From Thiolapillus brandeum (GTDB lineage: Bacteria > Pseudomonadota > Gammaproteobacteria > Chromatiales > Chromatiaceae), in contig NZ_AP012273.1 of assembly GCF_000828615.1 (NCBI RefSeq), forward strand, positions 372,001 through 436,000: 64,000 bases of DNA. Direction: 5' to 3'. A program made the translations under genes and the position numbers. This document shows, in pieces, positions 44,047 to 55,221 of this stretch. Below the pieces are notes generated by a model. It was given only the letters and a program-made list of their open reading frames with translations. It ran no database searches and was not told where the DNA came from. The stretch's first letter is position 1. Each line of letters begins with the position of its first letter.

Positions 44047-44595
44047 CTAATCGTTCAACTCTTGTACCAACTCAGCGACATCGGTTTCAGATAATCGAGG
44101 AAAAAGCGAAACATCTGGTTCGATGCTGCATGTAAACTGACTATCCAACCACTTTGGTGACGAAATATTAAGACCACACCACAATGCTGCCAAGTGTTTA
44201 TCTCGTGTACAGAAAGCCACACAACCTATATTTAAACCATTTATTGCAGCGAGCATTTCTAAAGCGCGCAAATCAGATATTGCGTTGTGAGCATCTTCAT
44301 ATGAGTATGAGTCAGTTGGTTTAATTATTTTCCTACCAATTAATGGCTCTTCACCATCATTTCTTTCGTACAAACAAGACAAAGTACATAGCATTATAAG
44401 TGATGTCTTATGTAGACCGAAGCGCTCACAGTTTATGACAATCTCTGAATGCACCTTTTCTAAATCCGCATCTTTTCTACGATGAGAGATAATTGGGGCT
44501 ACGGAACGCAGGAATTCGCATTCTGCCTCGTATCGCGAGGATAAACCATGAAGCATTTCATATGCTGCATCAAAATGATGCATCGGAATACTCAA
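44047..44595 (-). CDS. cassette protein, probable C-terminal part of a frameshifted gene
   Basis: A 182-codon frame. Its real sequence seems to begin at FDAAYEMLHGLSSRYEAE. SDLRALEMLAAINGLNIG and VAFCTRDKHLAALWCGL are reminiscent of PIN-like nucleases, by impression only. Joined to the previous frame by dropping one base in a run of four T (44572-44575), the two give one protein of about 300 residues (SDASF-DAAYEMLHG). It is followed by an attC-like site. Confidence 0.6.
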   Translation of the reverse strand: MSIPMHHFDAAYEMLHGLSSRYEAECEFLRSVAPIISHRRKDADLEKVHSEIVINCERFGLHKTSLIMLCTLSCLYERNDGEEPLIGRKIIKPTDSYSYEDAHNAISDLRALEMLAAINGLNIGCVAFCTRDKHLAALWCGLNISSPKWLDSQFTCSIEPDVSLFPRLSETDVAELVQELND

Positions 44596-44944
44596 TTATT
44601 TTGGCTTTTGGCAGGTGCTTTCTTATCCTTTCTATAGCTTCGTGAAACTTGGTAGTGAACTCTTCTTTGGTTGGAGCCGCTCTGTTGTCTCCTTCTAGAG
44701 CACATAGCACCGGATTTAATATAACAGATTCATTATCAATGTATTTTAACCGCCATTTATTCTTTTCAAGATCTTGTCGTTTTGACTGACTATCAAGATG
44801 GTGCAATATATTTAATGTGCTTTTATCTAAAGCAAGAACGCAATTTGGCACCAACGCTAATGGATACCAGCCACCCATTACGAGAACATAAAACGAGATA
44901 GGCTGATCAAAAGTAAGACTTATTTTGGCTTGCAGCGAGGACAT
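44570..44944 (-). CDS. cassette protein, probable N-terminal part of the same gene
   Basis: 124 residues from the ATG at 44944, ending YSDASF at a TGA that overlaps the next frame. PNCVLALDKSTLNILHHL could be a PIN-type N-terminal strand with its aspartate, but I am not sure of the family. See the entry at 44047 for the one-base correction that would fuse them. An attC-like boundary (44961) lies just upstream of the start. Confidence 0.6.
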   Translation of the reverse strand: MSSLQAKISLTFDQPISFYVLVMGGWYPLALVPNCVLALDKSTLNILHHLDSQSKRQDLEKNKWRLKYIDNESVILNPVLCALEGDNRAAPTKEEFTTKFHEAIERIRKHLPKAKIIEYSDASF

Positions 44945-44960
44945 AGGTTGATGTTATTCT

Positions 44961-45000
44961 GCGCTAACGAGACTGTCGAATAATTCGTTTTCGACAACCT
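44961..45000 (-). repeat. possible attI/attC boundary of the cassette array
   Basis: The minus strand has a TGTCGA/TCGACA hairpin followed by CGTTAGCGC, which resembles the GTTRRRY cleavage site. It sits 17 bp upstream of the first cassette start. Weaker than the two internal sites. Just beyond, 45049-45110 holds a short AT-rich stretch including GGGGTCAGGTCTTGC that I cannot place. Confidence 0.35.
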
Positions 45001-45215
45001 TTGTTTTCTATTTTGCGTTTATACGATTCCCGGCGCAGATATTTCACACGAAAACGGGGTCAGGTCTTGCAATATAACACCGCTTAAATTACACCAATAT
45101 TCCCTCCTCACCTTTCGCCTAACCTGACGATTCAGCAAACCCAAGTGCCGACGCAATTTTTTTCGATTCGAAGTTGCGAGCTGGCGTCACTCGGGTTGCT
45201 GATCTTGCCGTTATG

Positions 45216-45683
45216 TCAGAACGGAATGTCATCCTCAAAATCACCCGCCGGGGTGTTTTGCGGGCTGCTGCTATTAGCCTGTGGCGCAGATGACTGCGCC
45301 GGTGCTGAGCGGGAGAATTCGGCGCTACCGCCACCTGAGCTGCCACGGCTGTCGAGCATCTGCATTTCGTTGGCCACAATTTCTGTGGTGTACCGGTCCT
45401 GTCCATCGTTGCCCTGCCATTTGCGGGTGCGCAGGCTGCCTTCGATATAGACCTTGGAGCCTTTTTTCAGGTATTCGCCGGCAATTTCAGCCAAGCGATT
45501 GAAGAACACCACGCGATGCCACTCCGTGCGCTCCTGCTGTTCGCCGGATTGCTTGTCTTTCCAGGTTTCGGATGTGGCGACGGTGATGTTGGTGACCGCC
45601 CCCCCGCTGGGCATATAGCGGGTTTCGGGGTCTTTGCCCAGGTTGCCAATAAGAATGACCTTGTTTATGCCTCTCGATGCCAT
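45216..45683 (-). CDS. ssb: single-stranded DNA-binding protein
   Basis: A 155-residue SSB: OB-fold N-terminus ([20 protein letters not shown]) and a glycine/serine/glutamine-rich linker ending in the conserved acidic tip DDDIPF (here FEDDIPF). It binds ssDNA in replication and repair. The SSB-MFS-uvrA neighbourhood is common in gammaproteobacteria. No LexA box was seen near it. Confidence 0.96.
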   Translation of the reverse strand: MASRGINKVILIGNLGKDPETRYMPSGGAVTNITVATSETWKDKQSGEQQERTEWHRVVFFNRLAEIAGEYLKKGSKVYIEGSLRTRKWQGNDGQDRYTTEIVANEMQMLDSRGSSGGGSAEFSRSAPAQSSAPQANSSSPQNTPAGDFEDDIPF

Positions 45684-45753
45684 GTTTCCTCCTCAGGTGA
45701 TTTCGTCCATGAATTCAATATTCAGTCAGTCGCAGAGTTTACCGCCCATCGGT

Positions 45754-46962
45754 TCATGTTGCATCCGTTTTGGCGGGAGTCTGCATGGAAACGGCCAGTA
45801 ACAGCCACAGGGCAATGAACCCCAAGGCCATGAGAAAAACGGAAGTTTCCCCGAAATGAGTATGTACCCAGCCACCCAGCAGGCCACCCACGAAGGCGCC
45901 ACTGAACTGGGAGGTGGAGTAAACGCCCATGGCCGTGCCACGGATGGCGCCGGGAGCCAGTTTGGAGACCAGGGACGGCAGGGTGGCCTCCAGAAGATTG
46001 AATCCGGTGAAGAACACCAGCAGCATCAGGCCCAGGCCCCAGATGCTGCCGGAGAATACCCAAAAGCCCGCCAGGGCCAGTCCCAACAGACCGATGGCGC
46101 TGGTAAATACCTGTTTCATCTTGCCTTTCTTCTCTGCAATGATGACGAAAGGCACCATTAGTCCCATGGACAACAACATTACCGGCAGGTACAGCCAGGT
46201 GTGTTTCTCTACCGGCAGGCCGGCATCACGCAGAACCAGGGGCAGGGCCAGGAACAATGAAGTGAGCACCAGATGCAGGGTGAATATGCCCGCGTCCAGG
46301 CGCAGCAACTGGGTGTCGCGCAATACCTTGCCGAACATGCCGGGTACGGGTTCGGCCTCGCTGTGTACGCTGCTGTGATCCGGGGTGGGCACCACCAGCA
46401 CCAGGATCAGGATACCCGCGATGGCCAGGGCGGCGGTGATCCAGAACAGGCCAGGAACCCCCACCCAGGTGTTGAACAATGGTCCTGCAATCAGGGCCAC
46501 GGTAAAGGAGAAGCCAATGGTCACGCCCACCACCGCCATGGACTTGGTGCGTTGCTCGTCCCGGGTAAGATCCGCCAGCAGGGCCATGACGGCGGCGGCG
46601 ATGGCCCCGCTGCCCTGGATGGCCCGTCCGACGATGATCATATGGATGTCATCTGCAGTTGCGGCAATGACACTGCCCAGGGCAAACAGCAGCAGGCCAC
46701 CGATGATCACCGGCTTGCGCCCGATCTTGTCCGAGAGCAGGCCGAAGGGAATCTGCAGCACCGCCTGGGTGAGGCCGTAGATGCCAATGGCCATGCCGAT
46801 GAGCACCGGAGTCGCTGAAGCCAGGTGTTCCGCATACAGGGCGAATACGGGCAGGATGAGAAACAGCCCCAGCATGCGAGAGCCGTAAATGCCGGCCAGT
46901 CCATAGGTGGCGCGGCGTTCCTGTGAGTTGAGTCCTGCAGTCTGATTGGTCATTGGTGGCAA
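45754..46962 (-). CDS. MFS transporter
   Basis: A 402-residue major facilitator protein with 12 predicted transmembrane helices. The inter-helix 2-3 loop FGLLSDKIGRKPVIIGG is the MFS signature. A YajR/drug-efflux relationship is plausible, but the substrate is unknown. The start may be the second methionine at 46953. It is divergent from uvrA with a 670-bp gap and upstream of ssb. Confidence 0.88.
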   Translation of the reverse strand: MPPMTNQTAGLNSQERRATYGLAGIYGSRMLGLFLILPVFALYAEHLASATPVLIGMAIGIYGLTQAVLQIPFGLLSDKIGRKPVIIGGLLLFALGSVIAATADDIHMIIVGRAIQGSGAIAAAVMALLADLTRDEQRTKSMAVVGVTIGFSFTVALIAGPLFNTWVGVPGLFWITAALAIAGILILVLVVPTPDHSSVHSEAEPVPGMFGKVLRDTQLLRLDAGIFTLHLVLTSLFLALPLVLRDAGLPVEKHTWLYLPVMLLSMGLMVPFVIIAEKKGKMKQVFTSAIGLLGLALAGFWVFSGSIWGLGLMLLVFFTGFNLLEATLPSLVSKLAPGAIRGTAMGVYSTSQFSGAFVGGLLGGWVHTHFGETSVFLMALGFIALWLLLAVSMQTPAKTDAT

Positions 46963-47632
46963 ATAAAGGTTTTCATGGAGGTTGGATAGGAATTCGTGCC
47001 CCTACTCATGACTTTAAAGAGTGAAAGAGTGGCTTTATTTTGTTCCGCGCTTCGTGGGCACCACAGGTTTTTCCGCCGGGTGATTTCGCGGGTTTTTGTG
47101 CGCGGATATGGGCTCGAAATGTCATGGATTCCGCGGGTTGACGGGAGAATGCTTTATTGTCGTGCGTACAGTCCTGTTTCTTGGGCAAAACAAGGGTTGG
47201 TCTTCCAGTTCCACAACGATAGGTTCCACCAAGCAGTCTTCATTGTCCTGCAGAATCGTCCAGCACTGGCCCTTTTGCCAGAAATCGGGAGATTCGCATT
47301 TCTGTCTGGAGCTCACCTGATGAGTCTCTTTCTGCTGGGGCGCCGCGGTGATGCTGCCGCAAACCGGTATCCCGCAGATCAGCATGGCAAGATGCGCGTT
47401 CAGTCGGCCTGGTCTGGACATTGCTGGGGTTTCCAGTGTGGGAGATGGATAAAGAGCGTCTTCCGGCTCGCGTGCATTCTAGCCCAGGAGATACTTGGCG
47501 TGCAAACCGTGCGCTGGCCAGGGTGTGGCGGGGAAGTGAACATCGGTTTGAAGGGTGAGGGTGAAAGCGCGTATATTGCTCTTCTTTCGCAGCGAGTTTT
47601 TGCCCCGAGGCAGTTTCTTTCAAATCCGGTAT
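46963..47632. other. intergenic region between MFS transporter and uvrA
   Basis: 670 bp. It holds one possible small gene (47122-47421, minus) and otherwise no feature I can support. No LexA box (CTG-N10-CAG) near uvrA was recognised. Confidence 0.5.
47122..47421 (-). CDS. possible small exported protein
   Basis: A 99-residue frame starting at the ATG at 47421. The N-terminus (LNAHLAMLICGIPVCGSITA) looks like a signal peptide, and the mature part has several cysteines (KCESPDFWQKGQCWTI, NEDCLVEP), which would suit the periplasm. No family is recognised and the ribosome-binding site is poor. Treated as a candidate only. Confidence 0.35.
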   Translation of the reverse strand: MSRPGRLNAHLAMLICGIPVCGSITAAPQQKETHQVSSRQKCESPDFWQKGQCWTILQDNEDCLVEPIVVELEDQPLFCPRNRTVRTTIKHSPVNPRNP

Positions 47633-50458
<2,826 letters not shown>

Positions 50459-50487
50459 AGGTCTGATCTTCCAATTCCGGCTCACGA

Positions 50488-53400
50488 TCAGGCGATAGGT
50501 TCGAACAGGACCTCCAGATCCTTGTCGTCGAGCTGGAAATTTTCTTTCCTGCCGCCTTGCTGGTACACGGCTTCTGCCAGGGCTTTTTTCTTTTTCTGCA
50601 GGGCGAGTATCTTTTCTTCCACGGTATTTTCCGTGAGCAGTTTGTACACAAACACGGGTTTGTCCTGACCGATGCGGTGGGCGCGGTCCATGGCTTGGGC
50701 CTCGGCGGCGGGGTTCCACCAGGGGTCATAGAAGATGACGGTGTCCGCCGCCGTCAGGTTGAGGCCCACGCCGCCGGCCTTGAGGCTGATGAGAAATACA
50801 TCGGCATCGCCATTGACGAAACGCTCGATGGCCGCGTCCCGCTTGCGGGTCTGGCCGGTGAGCTTGCTGTAGCGGATCTTTTTCTGATCCAGCGCTTTCT
50901 GGATCAAGCCTAACATGCTGGTGAACTGGGAGAACAGCAGAATGCGCCGGCCTTCATCCTGCATTTCCGGCAGCAGTTCCATGAGCAGATCCAGCTTGGC
51001 GGATTCCTTTACCCTGGCGGCCTGTTTGAGCTTGAGCAGGCGCGGATCGCAACAGGTCTGGCGCAGCTTGAGCAAGGCATCGAGTATGGTGATGTGGCTG
51101 CGCGCCAGGCCCTTGGCGGCGATGGCATCACGCACTTTCTTTTCCATGCTCAGGCGGATGGATTCATACAGTGCCGCCTGGGACTTTTTCAGGGGGATGC
51201 TGCGTATGATTTCTGTTTTTGACGGCAGATCCTTTTCCACTTCGTCCTTGCGCCTGCGCAACATGAAGGGGGCGATGCGGCGGCTCAGGCGTGCCTGCTT
51301 TTCCTGGTCACCGTGTTTTTCAATGGGTGTGCGGTAGAGTCGCTTGAAAGTGGATTGATCACCGAGAAAACCGGGCATGAGGAAATCGAACTGGGCCCAC
51401 AGTTCGCCCAGGTGGTTTTCCATGGGAGTGCCGGTAAGGCAGAGGCGTTGTCCGGCATCGATCTGACGTACGATACGTGCGGCCTGGGCCTTGGGGTTCT
51501 TCACTACCTGGGCTTCATCGAGGATGAGGAAGCTGTAGGAGGTTTCCAGGAGCCGCTCCTTGTCCCGGGGCAGCAGGGGATAGGTGGTCAGTATCAGGTC
51601 ATGCTGGTTTACCAGCGCAAAACGATCATGACGCTCGGGGCCCTGCAGCACCAAAACCTTCATTTTCGGCGTGAAGAATCCGGCTTCCCGCCGCCAGTTG
51701 CTCATGAGGCTGGTGGGGGCGATGATCAGGGCGGGTTTGTCCAGCTTGCCGCTGTTTTTCTGATTGGCGAGAAAGGCCAGGGTCTGTACTGTCTTGCCCA
51801 GTCCCATGTCGTCTGCCAGGATGCCGCCCAGGCCGTATTCAGCGAGAAAATGCAGCCAGTCGTAACCGGTTTTCTGGTAATCGCGCAAGGTGCCGGTAAA
51901 GCCCCTGGGCATCTGCACCGATTCGATCTGCTTGAAATCCTTGAGGCGCCGCCCTAGTTCGCGCAGCTGTTCACCACCTTGCCAGATCAGATCACCTGGT
52001 TCGTCCATGTCGGCCAGTCTGGCAGCGTCGAAGCGGGACAATTCCAGGTGTTCCCTGGGCGGCTGGCTGTCGAACAGCTCGATGAGTGTTTCCAGCCAGG
52101 GGCGGATCTTCTCCCCCGGCACACTGAGGTACTGACTGTCGCCCAGGGGAATGTGCAGGGTTTCAGGCAGATCATCGGGGTCGTAGGCTTCGAGCACCGG
52201 GCCCAGCAGGGGCAGCAGGTGCAGGCGTCGGCCCTGTATCTCCACTTTCAGGCTCATGGAGAACCAGCCGTTGTCATTTTCATCGAGTTCACCCCACCAC
52301 TGTTCCGATTCGTGAAAGGTCAGCATGAAGGATGCATCCACGATGATCTCCCAGCCCCGGGCTTCCAGCTCAGGCAGGGATTCGTCAAGAATGGTTTTCC
52401 ATTGCGCGGCGCTTTCCGGTAACGAGTCGGCAGGCAGATAACCGGCCAGGCGCTCATCATCCAGCATCAGTAGTTGAAACCCCAGTTGCTCCAGGGTGAT
52501 CACCGCGGCGCTCTCGGTGGTCAGGTCGCGATGTATCCTGATCAACTGCTGCTGCTCGTCGCAGGTGCTCTGATCGCCAACGGGCAGGGGCTGGATGATG
52601 TGCCCGTCATAGTCGAATTGCAGTTCGGCCAGGTGGGCGGAACCATAAGGAGTATCCCCCATGCGCAGGGTCAACCGGGGGCGGGGAAGCGTGTCCTCGA
52701 TTTCCTTGATGTCAAGTTCAACGGGTGGAGGCAGGGCCAGCCCGGAATGCTCCAACAGCAATTTTCGACTGAGTCGCCGGGCCTCAGCTTCACCAAGGAG
52801 AGGGGCGTTGAGCAGTTGGCGGATCTGTGCCTGGTTGAAGTTGCCGGTCTCCAGGCGTCCCACGGTTCCACTGCTGGTGTCAACAAAGCTGACAGGATCC
52901 ATCAGGGCGATCTGGCCGCCGCCTTCGATACCGACCTTCAGTTCCAGTAGTCCGGAAGGGTGTGGTTGCCATTCCAGGCGCAGGCGACGTTTTTCATCAC
53001 TCCACTGTGCCCGATGTGCGTCATCCAGTATTCCCAGGAAGCATCGCCCGCTTTGAACCATGCGCTGTAGTGCCATTCCACCTGCCGCGGCGCGAAGGGG
53101 ATAGTGATTCCATGCCCGGCCCTGGCTGATATGGATCAGTTCGATGATTTCGTCATCTCCGGGTTTGATGTAGCCGGGTTTGCTGTAGCTGCTGGTCAAT
53201 GTGTAACTTCTGGGTGTGCGGGCCTTGCCGAGGCGGCCATTCTTGAGGCGGCGCGAGATCTTGAAATCGACATCGAATTCCAGGGGACGTGTGCCGGGGG
53301 TAAGTACAAAGGCCAGGAATTCGCCGACTTCCTCCTGGGTGGCAGGATTGGTCTGACGGGCGCTGTTTTCCAGATTTTGCAGCCACTGTGACAGCTGTAC

Positions 53401-53715
53401 TTCGCCAGTGGGCTGATGGCGCTTGCGTTCTATGTATTCGAGGCAGGCAGCCACCACGTGTTTGCAGTTATAGCCCACAGGGCAACTGCAAAAGCCTTCC
53501 ACCATGCAGTGCTTGTCATGGATGCTGAGAAGCACTTCCTGTTGGTAAGGCTGGAAACCGGAGCCTTTCGTGCCGGCATTGAAGAAGACTTCCGTTTCAG
53601 TTTCGCGTTTGATGTTCAGTTCCAGCACGGCACCGTGTCGCTGATAGGAAGCGCCCCGGTTGTAGTATGTATCGCCGCATTCGTGACGAATGTCTGTTCG
53701 AGATGGTGTTTTCAA
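50488..53715 (-). CDS. SNF2-family DEAD/DEAH helicase with SWIM zinc finger
   Basis: 1075 residues. An N-terminal SWIM finger (CSCPVGYNCKHV, about residues 77-88) is followed by a long accessory region and a SNF2 helicase: motif I DDMGLGKTVQTLAF (about 633), DEAQVVKN (motif II, about 735), then motifs V-VI GVGLNLTAAD and AMDRAHRIGQ. SNF2 ATPases use ATP to move on DNA and displace proteins. This HepA/SWIM bacterial branch is not well understood; it is not RapA, which lacks SWIM. The uvrA gene ends 30 bp away, convergent. Confidence 0.92.
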   Translation of the reverse strand: MKTPSRTDIRHECGDTYYNRGASYQRHGAVLELNIKRETETEVFFNAGTKGSGFQPYQQEVLLSIHDKHCMVEGFCSCPVGYNCKHVVAACLEYIERKRHQPTGEVQLSQWLQNLENSARQTNPATQEEVGEFLAFVLTPGTRPLEFDVDFKISRRLKNGRLGKARTPRSYTLTSSYSKPGYIKPGDDEIIELIHISQGRAWNHYPLRAAAGGMALQRMVQSGRCFLGILDDAHRAQWSDEKRRLRLEWQPHPSGLLELKVGIEGGGQIALMDPVSFVDTSSGTVGRLETGNFNQAQIRQLLNAPLLGEAEARRLSRKLLLEHSGLALPPPVELDIKEIEDTLPRPRLTLRMGDTPYGSAHLAELQFDYDGHIIQPLPVGDQSTCDEQQQLIRIHRDLTTESAAVITLEQLGFQLLMLDDERLAGYLPADSLPESAAQWKTILDESLPELEARGWEIIVDASFMLTFHESEQWWGELDENDNGWFSMSLKVEIQGRRLHLLPLLGPVLEAYDPDDLPETLHIPLGDSQYLSVPGEKIRPWLETLIELFDSQPPREHLELSRFDAARLADMDEPGDLIWQGGEQLRELGRRLKDFKQIESVQMPRGFTGTLRDYQKTGYDWLHFLAEYGLGGILADDMGLGKTVQTLAFLANQKNSGKLDKPALIIAPTSLMSNWRREAGFFTPKMKVLVLQGPERHDRFALVNQHDLILTTYPLLPRDKERLLETSYSFLILDEAQVVKNPKAQAARIVRQIDAGQRLCLTGTPMENHLGELWAQFDFLMPGFLGDQSTFKRLYRTPIEKHGDQEKQARLSRRIAPFMLRRRKDEVEKDLPSKTEIIRSIPLKKSQAALYESIRLSMEKKVRDAIAAKGLARSHITILDALLKLRQTCCDPRLLKLKQAARVKESAKLDLLMELLPEMQDEGRRILLFSQFTSMLGLIQKALDQKKIRYSKLTGQTRKRDAAIERFVNGDADVFLISLKAGGVGLNLTAADTVIFYDPWWNPAAEAQAMDRAHRIGQDKPVFVYKLLTENTVEEKILALQKKKKALAEAVYQQGGRKENFQLDDKDLEVLFEPIA

Positions 53716-53969
53716 GGTATTGTTCCGGCTATATCTACTACTCTTGTTCTGGTAGAAAAATCACAGACAAAGGGCTGTCTGACCTGCTTATTTCCTGCGG
53801 GTAGGTTCAGTGTCGGCGAGTGGCTCTGCCCACATCCGAATAACCTCCAAGAGAAAATAAAGCACATCAGCCAGGATGTGGGGTCGTAACTGCAATGTGC
53901 GGGCAGAGTGCATCCTGTCGTTCGAGCAGCATTTTACCCGCTTTGGGTTTTCTATAGCAGCCCCCCTTG

Positions 53970-54004
53970 GCGGAAACAGGCCTGGTTGGTCGCCGGGTCG
54001 ATAA
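53970..54004. repeat. copy 3 of the dispersed repeat (family A), right end only
   Basis: GAAACAGG (53973-53980) and CGCCGGGT (53991-53998), spaced as in the right arm at 31351-31383. A left arm was not found, and the element at 54010 begins six bases after its end. The stretch 53716-53969 has no other feature I can support. Confidence 0.45.
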
Positions 54005-54009
54005 AACAA

Positions 54010-54231
54010 GGTGATTAGGTACGAGCCTCAGCTGATTATCAGGTCATGGGCAGACACTGGAGCGACACACCGTGAATACCTCCCTGGACGCTTCCGCCAT
54101 CCTGCCTCTCGCGACACTTGCACATCCCTGTACGGCGTAGGCTTGACGGCGACCTCCCTGCCGCCGACGGTCTCTCCAGCATCCACCTATGCCCCGAATG
54201 TCGGGCCTGCTGAGCTTTGTAACTAATCACC
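54010..54231. mobile_element. 222-bp MITE-like element with 8-bp target duplication
   Basis: Terminal inverted repeats of about 26 bp (54010-54035 and 54206-54231), starting GGTGATTAG and ending CTAATCACC, with about 20 of 26 matching. The flanks carry TAAAACAA at 54002-54009 and again at 54232-54239, a target duplication. Internal inverted segments (CTGGAGCGAC near 54057 and GGTCTCTCCAG near 54167; ACGGCG and CGCCG near 54150-54165) would fold into a hairpin. A 71-codon frame inside has no recognisable product. Which IS family could move it is not known; ends beginning GG and 8-bp duplications occur in several. Confidence 0.72.
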
Positions 54232-54378
54232 TAAAACAATCAGTGATCATTGGCGCCATATTCTCATGGTGGTTGACCAGGAGATCGTAGCCAGGTTTTT
54301 TCCTGCGATGGGCTTGCCATGCCCCGTTCATTCCCTCTATTCTTGCTTTGATAATCTTCAAAGATAAGGAAACAGACC

Positions 54379-55221
54379 ATGAAATGGCGGGGGCGACGGC
54401 GCAGCACGAATGTGGAAGACCGTAGGGGAATGCGGGTGGGCAAAGCCGGAGGTATTGGGATCGGCACCATCATATTGGCACTGGTCGCCATGTATTTCGG
54501 GGTGGATCCCCGGCTGGTGATGGATGTCGGCAGCAAGCTGGGTGGCGGCCAGGTGACCGAGCAGAAGGTTGACTACCAGCCGACACCCCAGGAACAGGAA
54601 AAGGTCGAATTCATAAAGGTGGTGCTGGCCGATACGGAGGATGTCTGGCATCAGGTGTTTCAGAAATACGGCAAACGCTATGAAGAACCCAGGCTGGTGA
54701 TATTCAGTGGCGGCGTACAGTCCGCCTGCGGCATCGCCCGCACAGCCATGGGGCCTTTCTACTGCCCGGGGGATCACAAGGTCTATATCGACCTGGCTTT
54801 CTATGATGAACTGAAGCGTCGCTTCAAGGCGCCGGGGGATCTGGCGCAAGCCTATGTGATTGCCCACGAAGTGGGGCATCATGTCCAGAATCTGCTGGGT
54901 TATACGAAAAAAGTACCCCGGGGCAGCAAAGGCGCGGATTCGGCTTCAGTGCGCCTGGAATTGCAGGCGGACTGTTTTGCCGGTGTCTGGGTGAATCACA
55001 CCCAAAAGGCGAAAAAGTTTCTGGAGAGCGGGGATCTGGAAGAAGCCCTGAATGCCGCCAGCGCCATTGGCGATGACAAGCTGCAGCGCCAGGCAACAGG
55101 AAGGGTGCGACCGGACGGTTTTACCCATGGCACTTCCGCGCAACGCCAGCGTTGGTTCAGGCAGGGCGTAACGTCCGGCGATATCAAAACTTGTGACACC
55201 TTTCGAGCATCAACCCTATGA
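54379..55221 (+). CDS. YpfJ-like neutral zinc metallopeptidase
   Basis: A 280-residue protein with the zinc-binding motif HEVGHH (about residues 162-167). A short basic N-terminus (MKWRGRRRSTNVED) precedes one transmembrane segment (GGIGIGTIILALVAMYFGV). The remainder is the peptidase domain (CGIARTAMGPFYCPGD, ELQADCFAGVW). The family is widespread; its substrate is unknown. The stop codon overlaps the next start by 4 bp. Confidence 0.88.
   Translation: MKWRGRRRSTNVEDRRGMRVGKAGGIGIGTIILALVAMYFGVDPRLVMDVGSKLGGGQVTEQKVDYQPTPQEQEKVEFIKVVLADTEDVWHQVFQKYGKRYEEPRLVIFSGGVQSACGIARTAMGPFYCPGDHKVYIDLAFYDELKRRFKAPGDLAQAYVIAHEVGHHVQNLLGYTKKVPRGSKGADSASVRLELQADCFAGVWVNHTQKAKKFLESGDLEEALNAASAIGDDKLQRQATGRVRPDGFTHGTSAQRQRWFRQGVTSGDIKTCDTFRASTL

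Noticed and set aside
47422-47632. LexA box before uvrA
   Set aside because: No CTG-N10-CAG site of good quality was found, although uvrA is often SOS-regulated.
54011-54226. Small gene inside the 54010 element
   Set aside because: The frame covers the inverted repeats and has no recognisable product.
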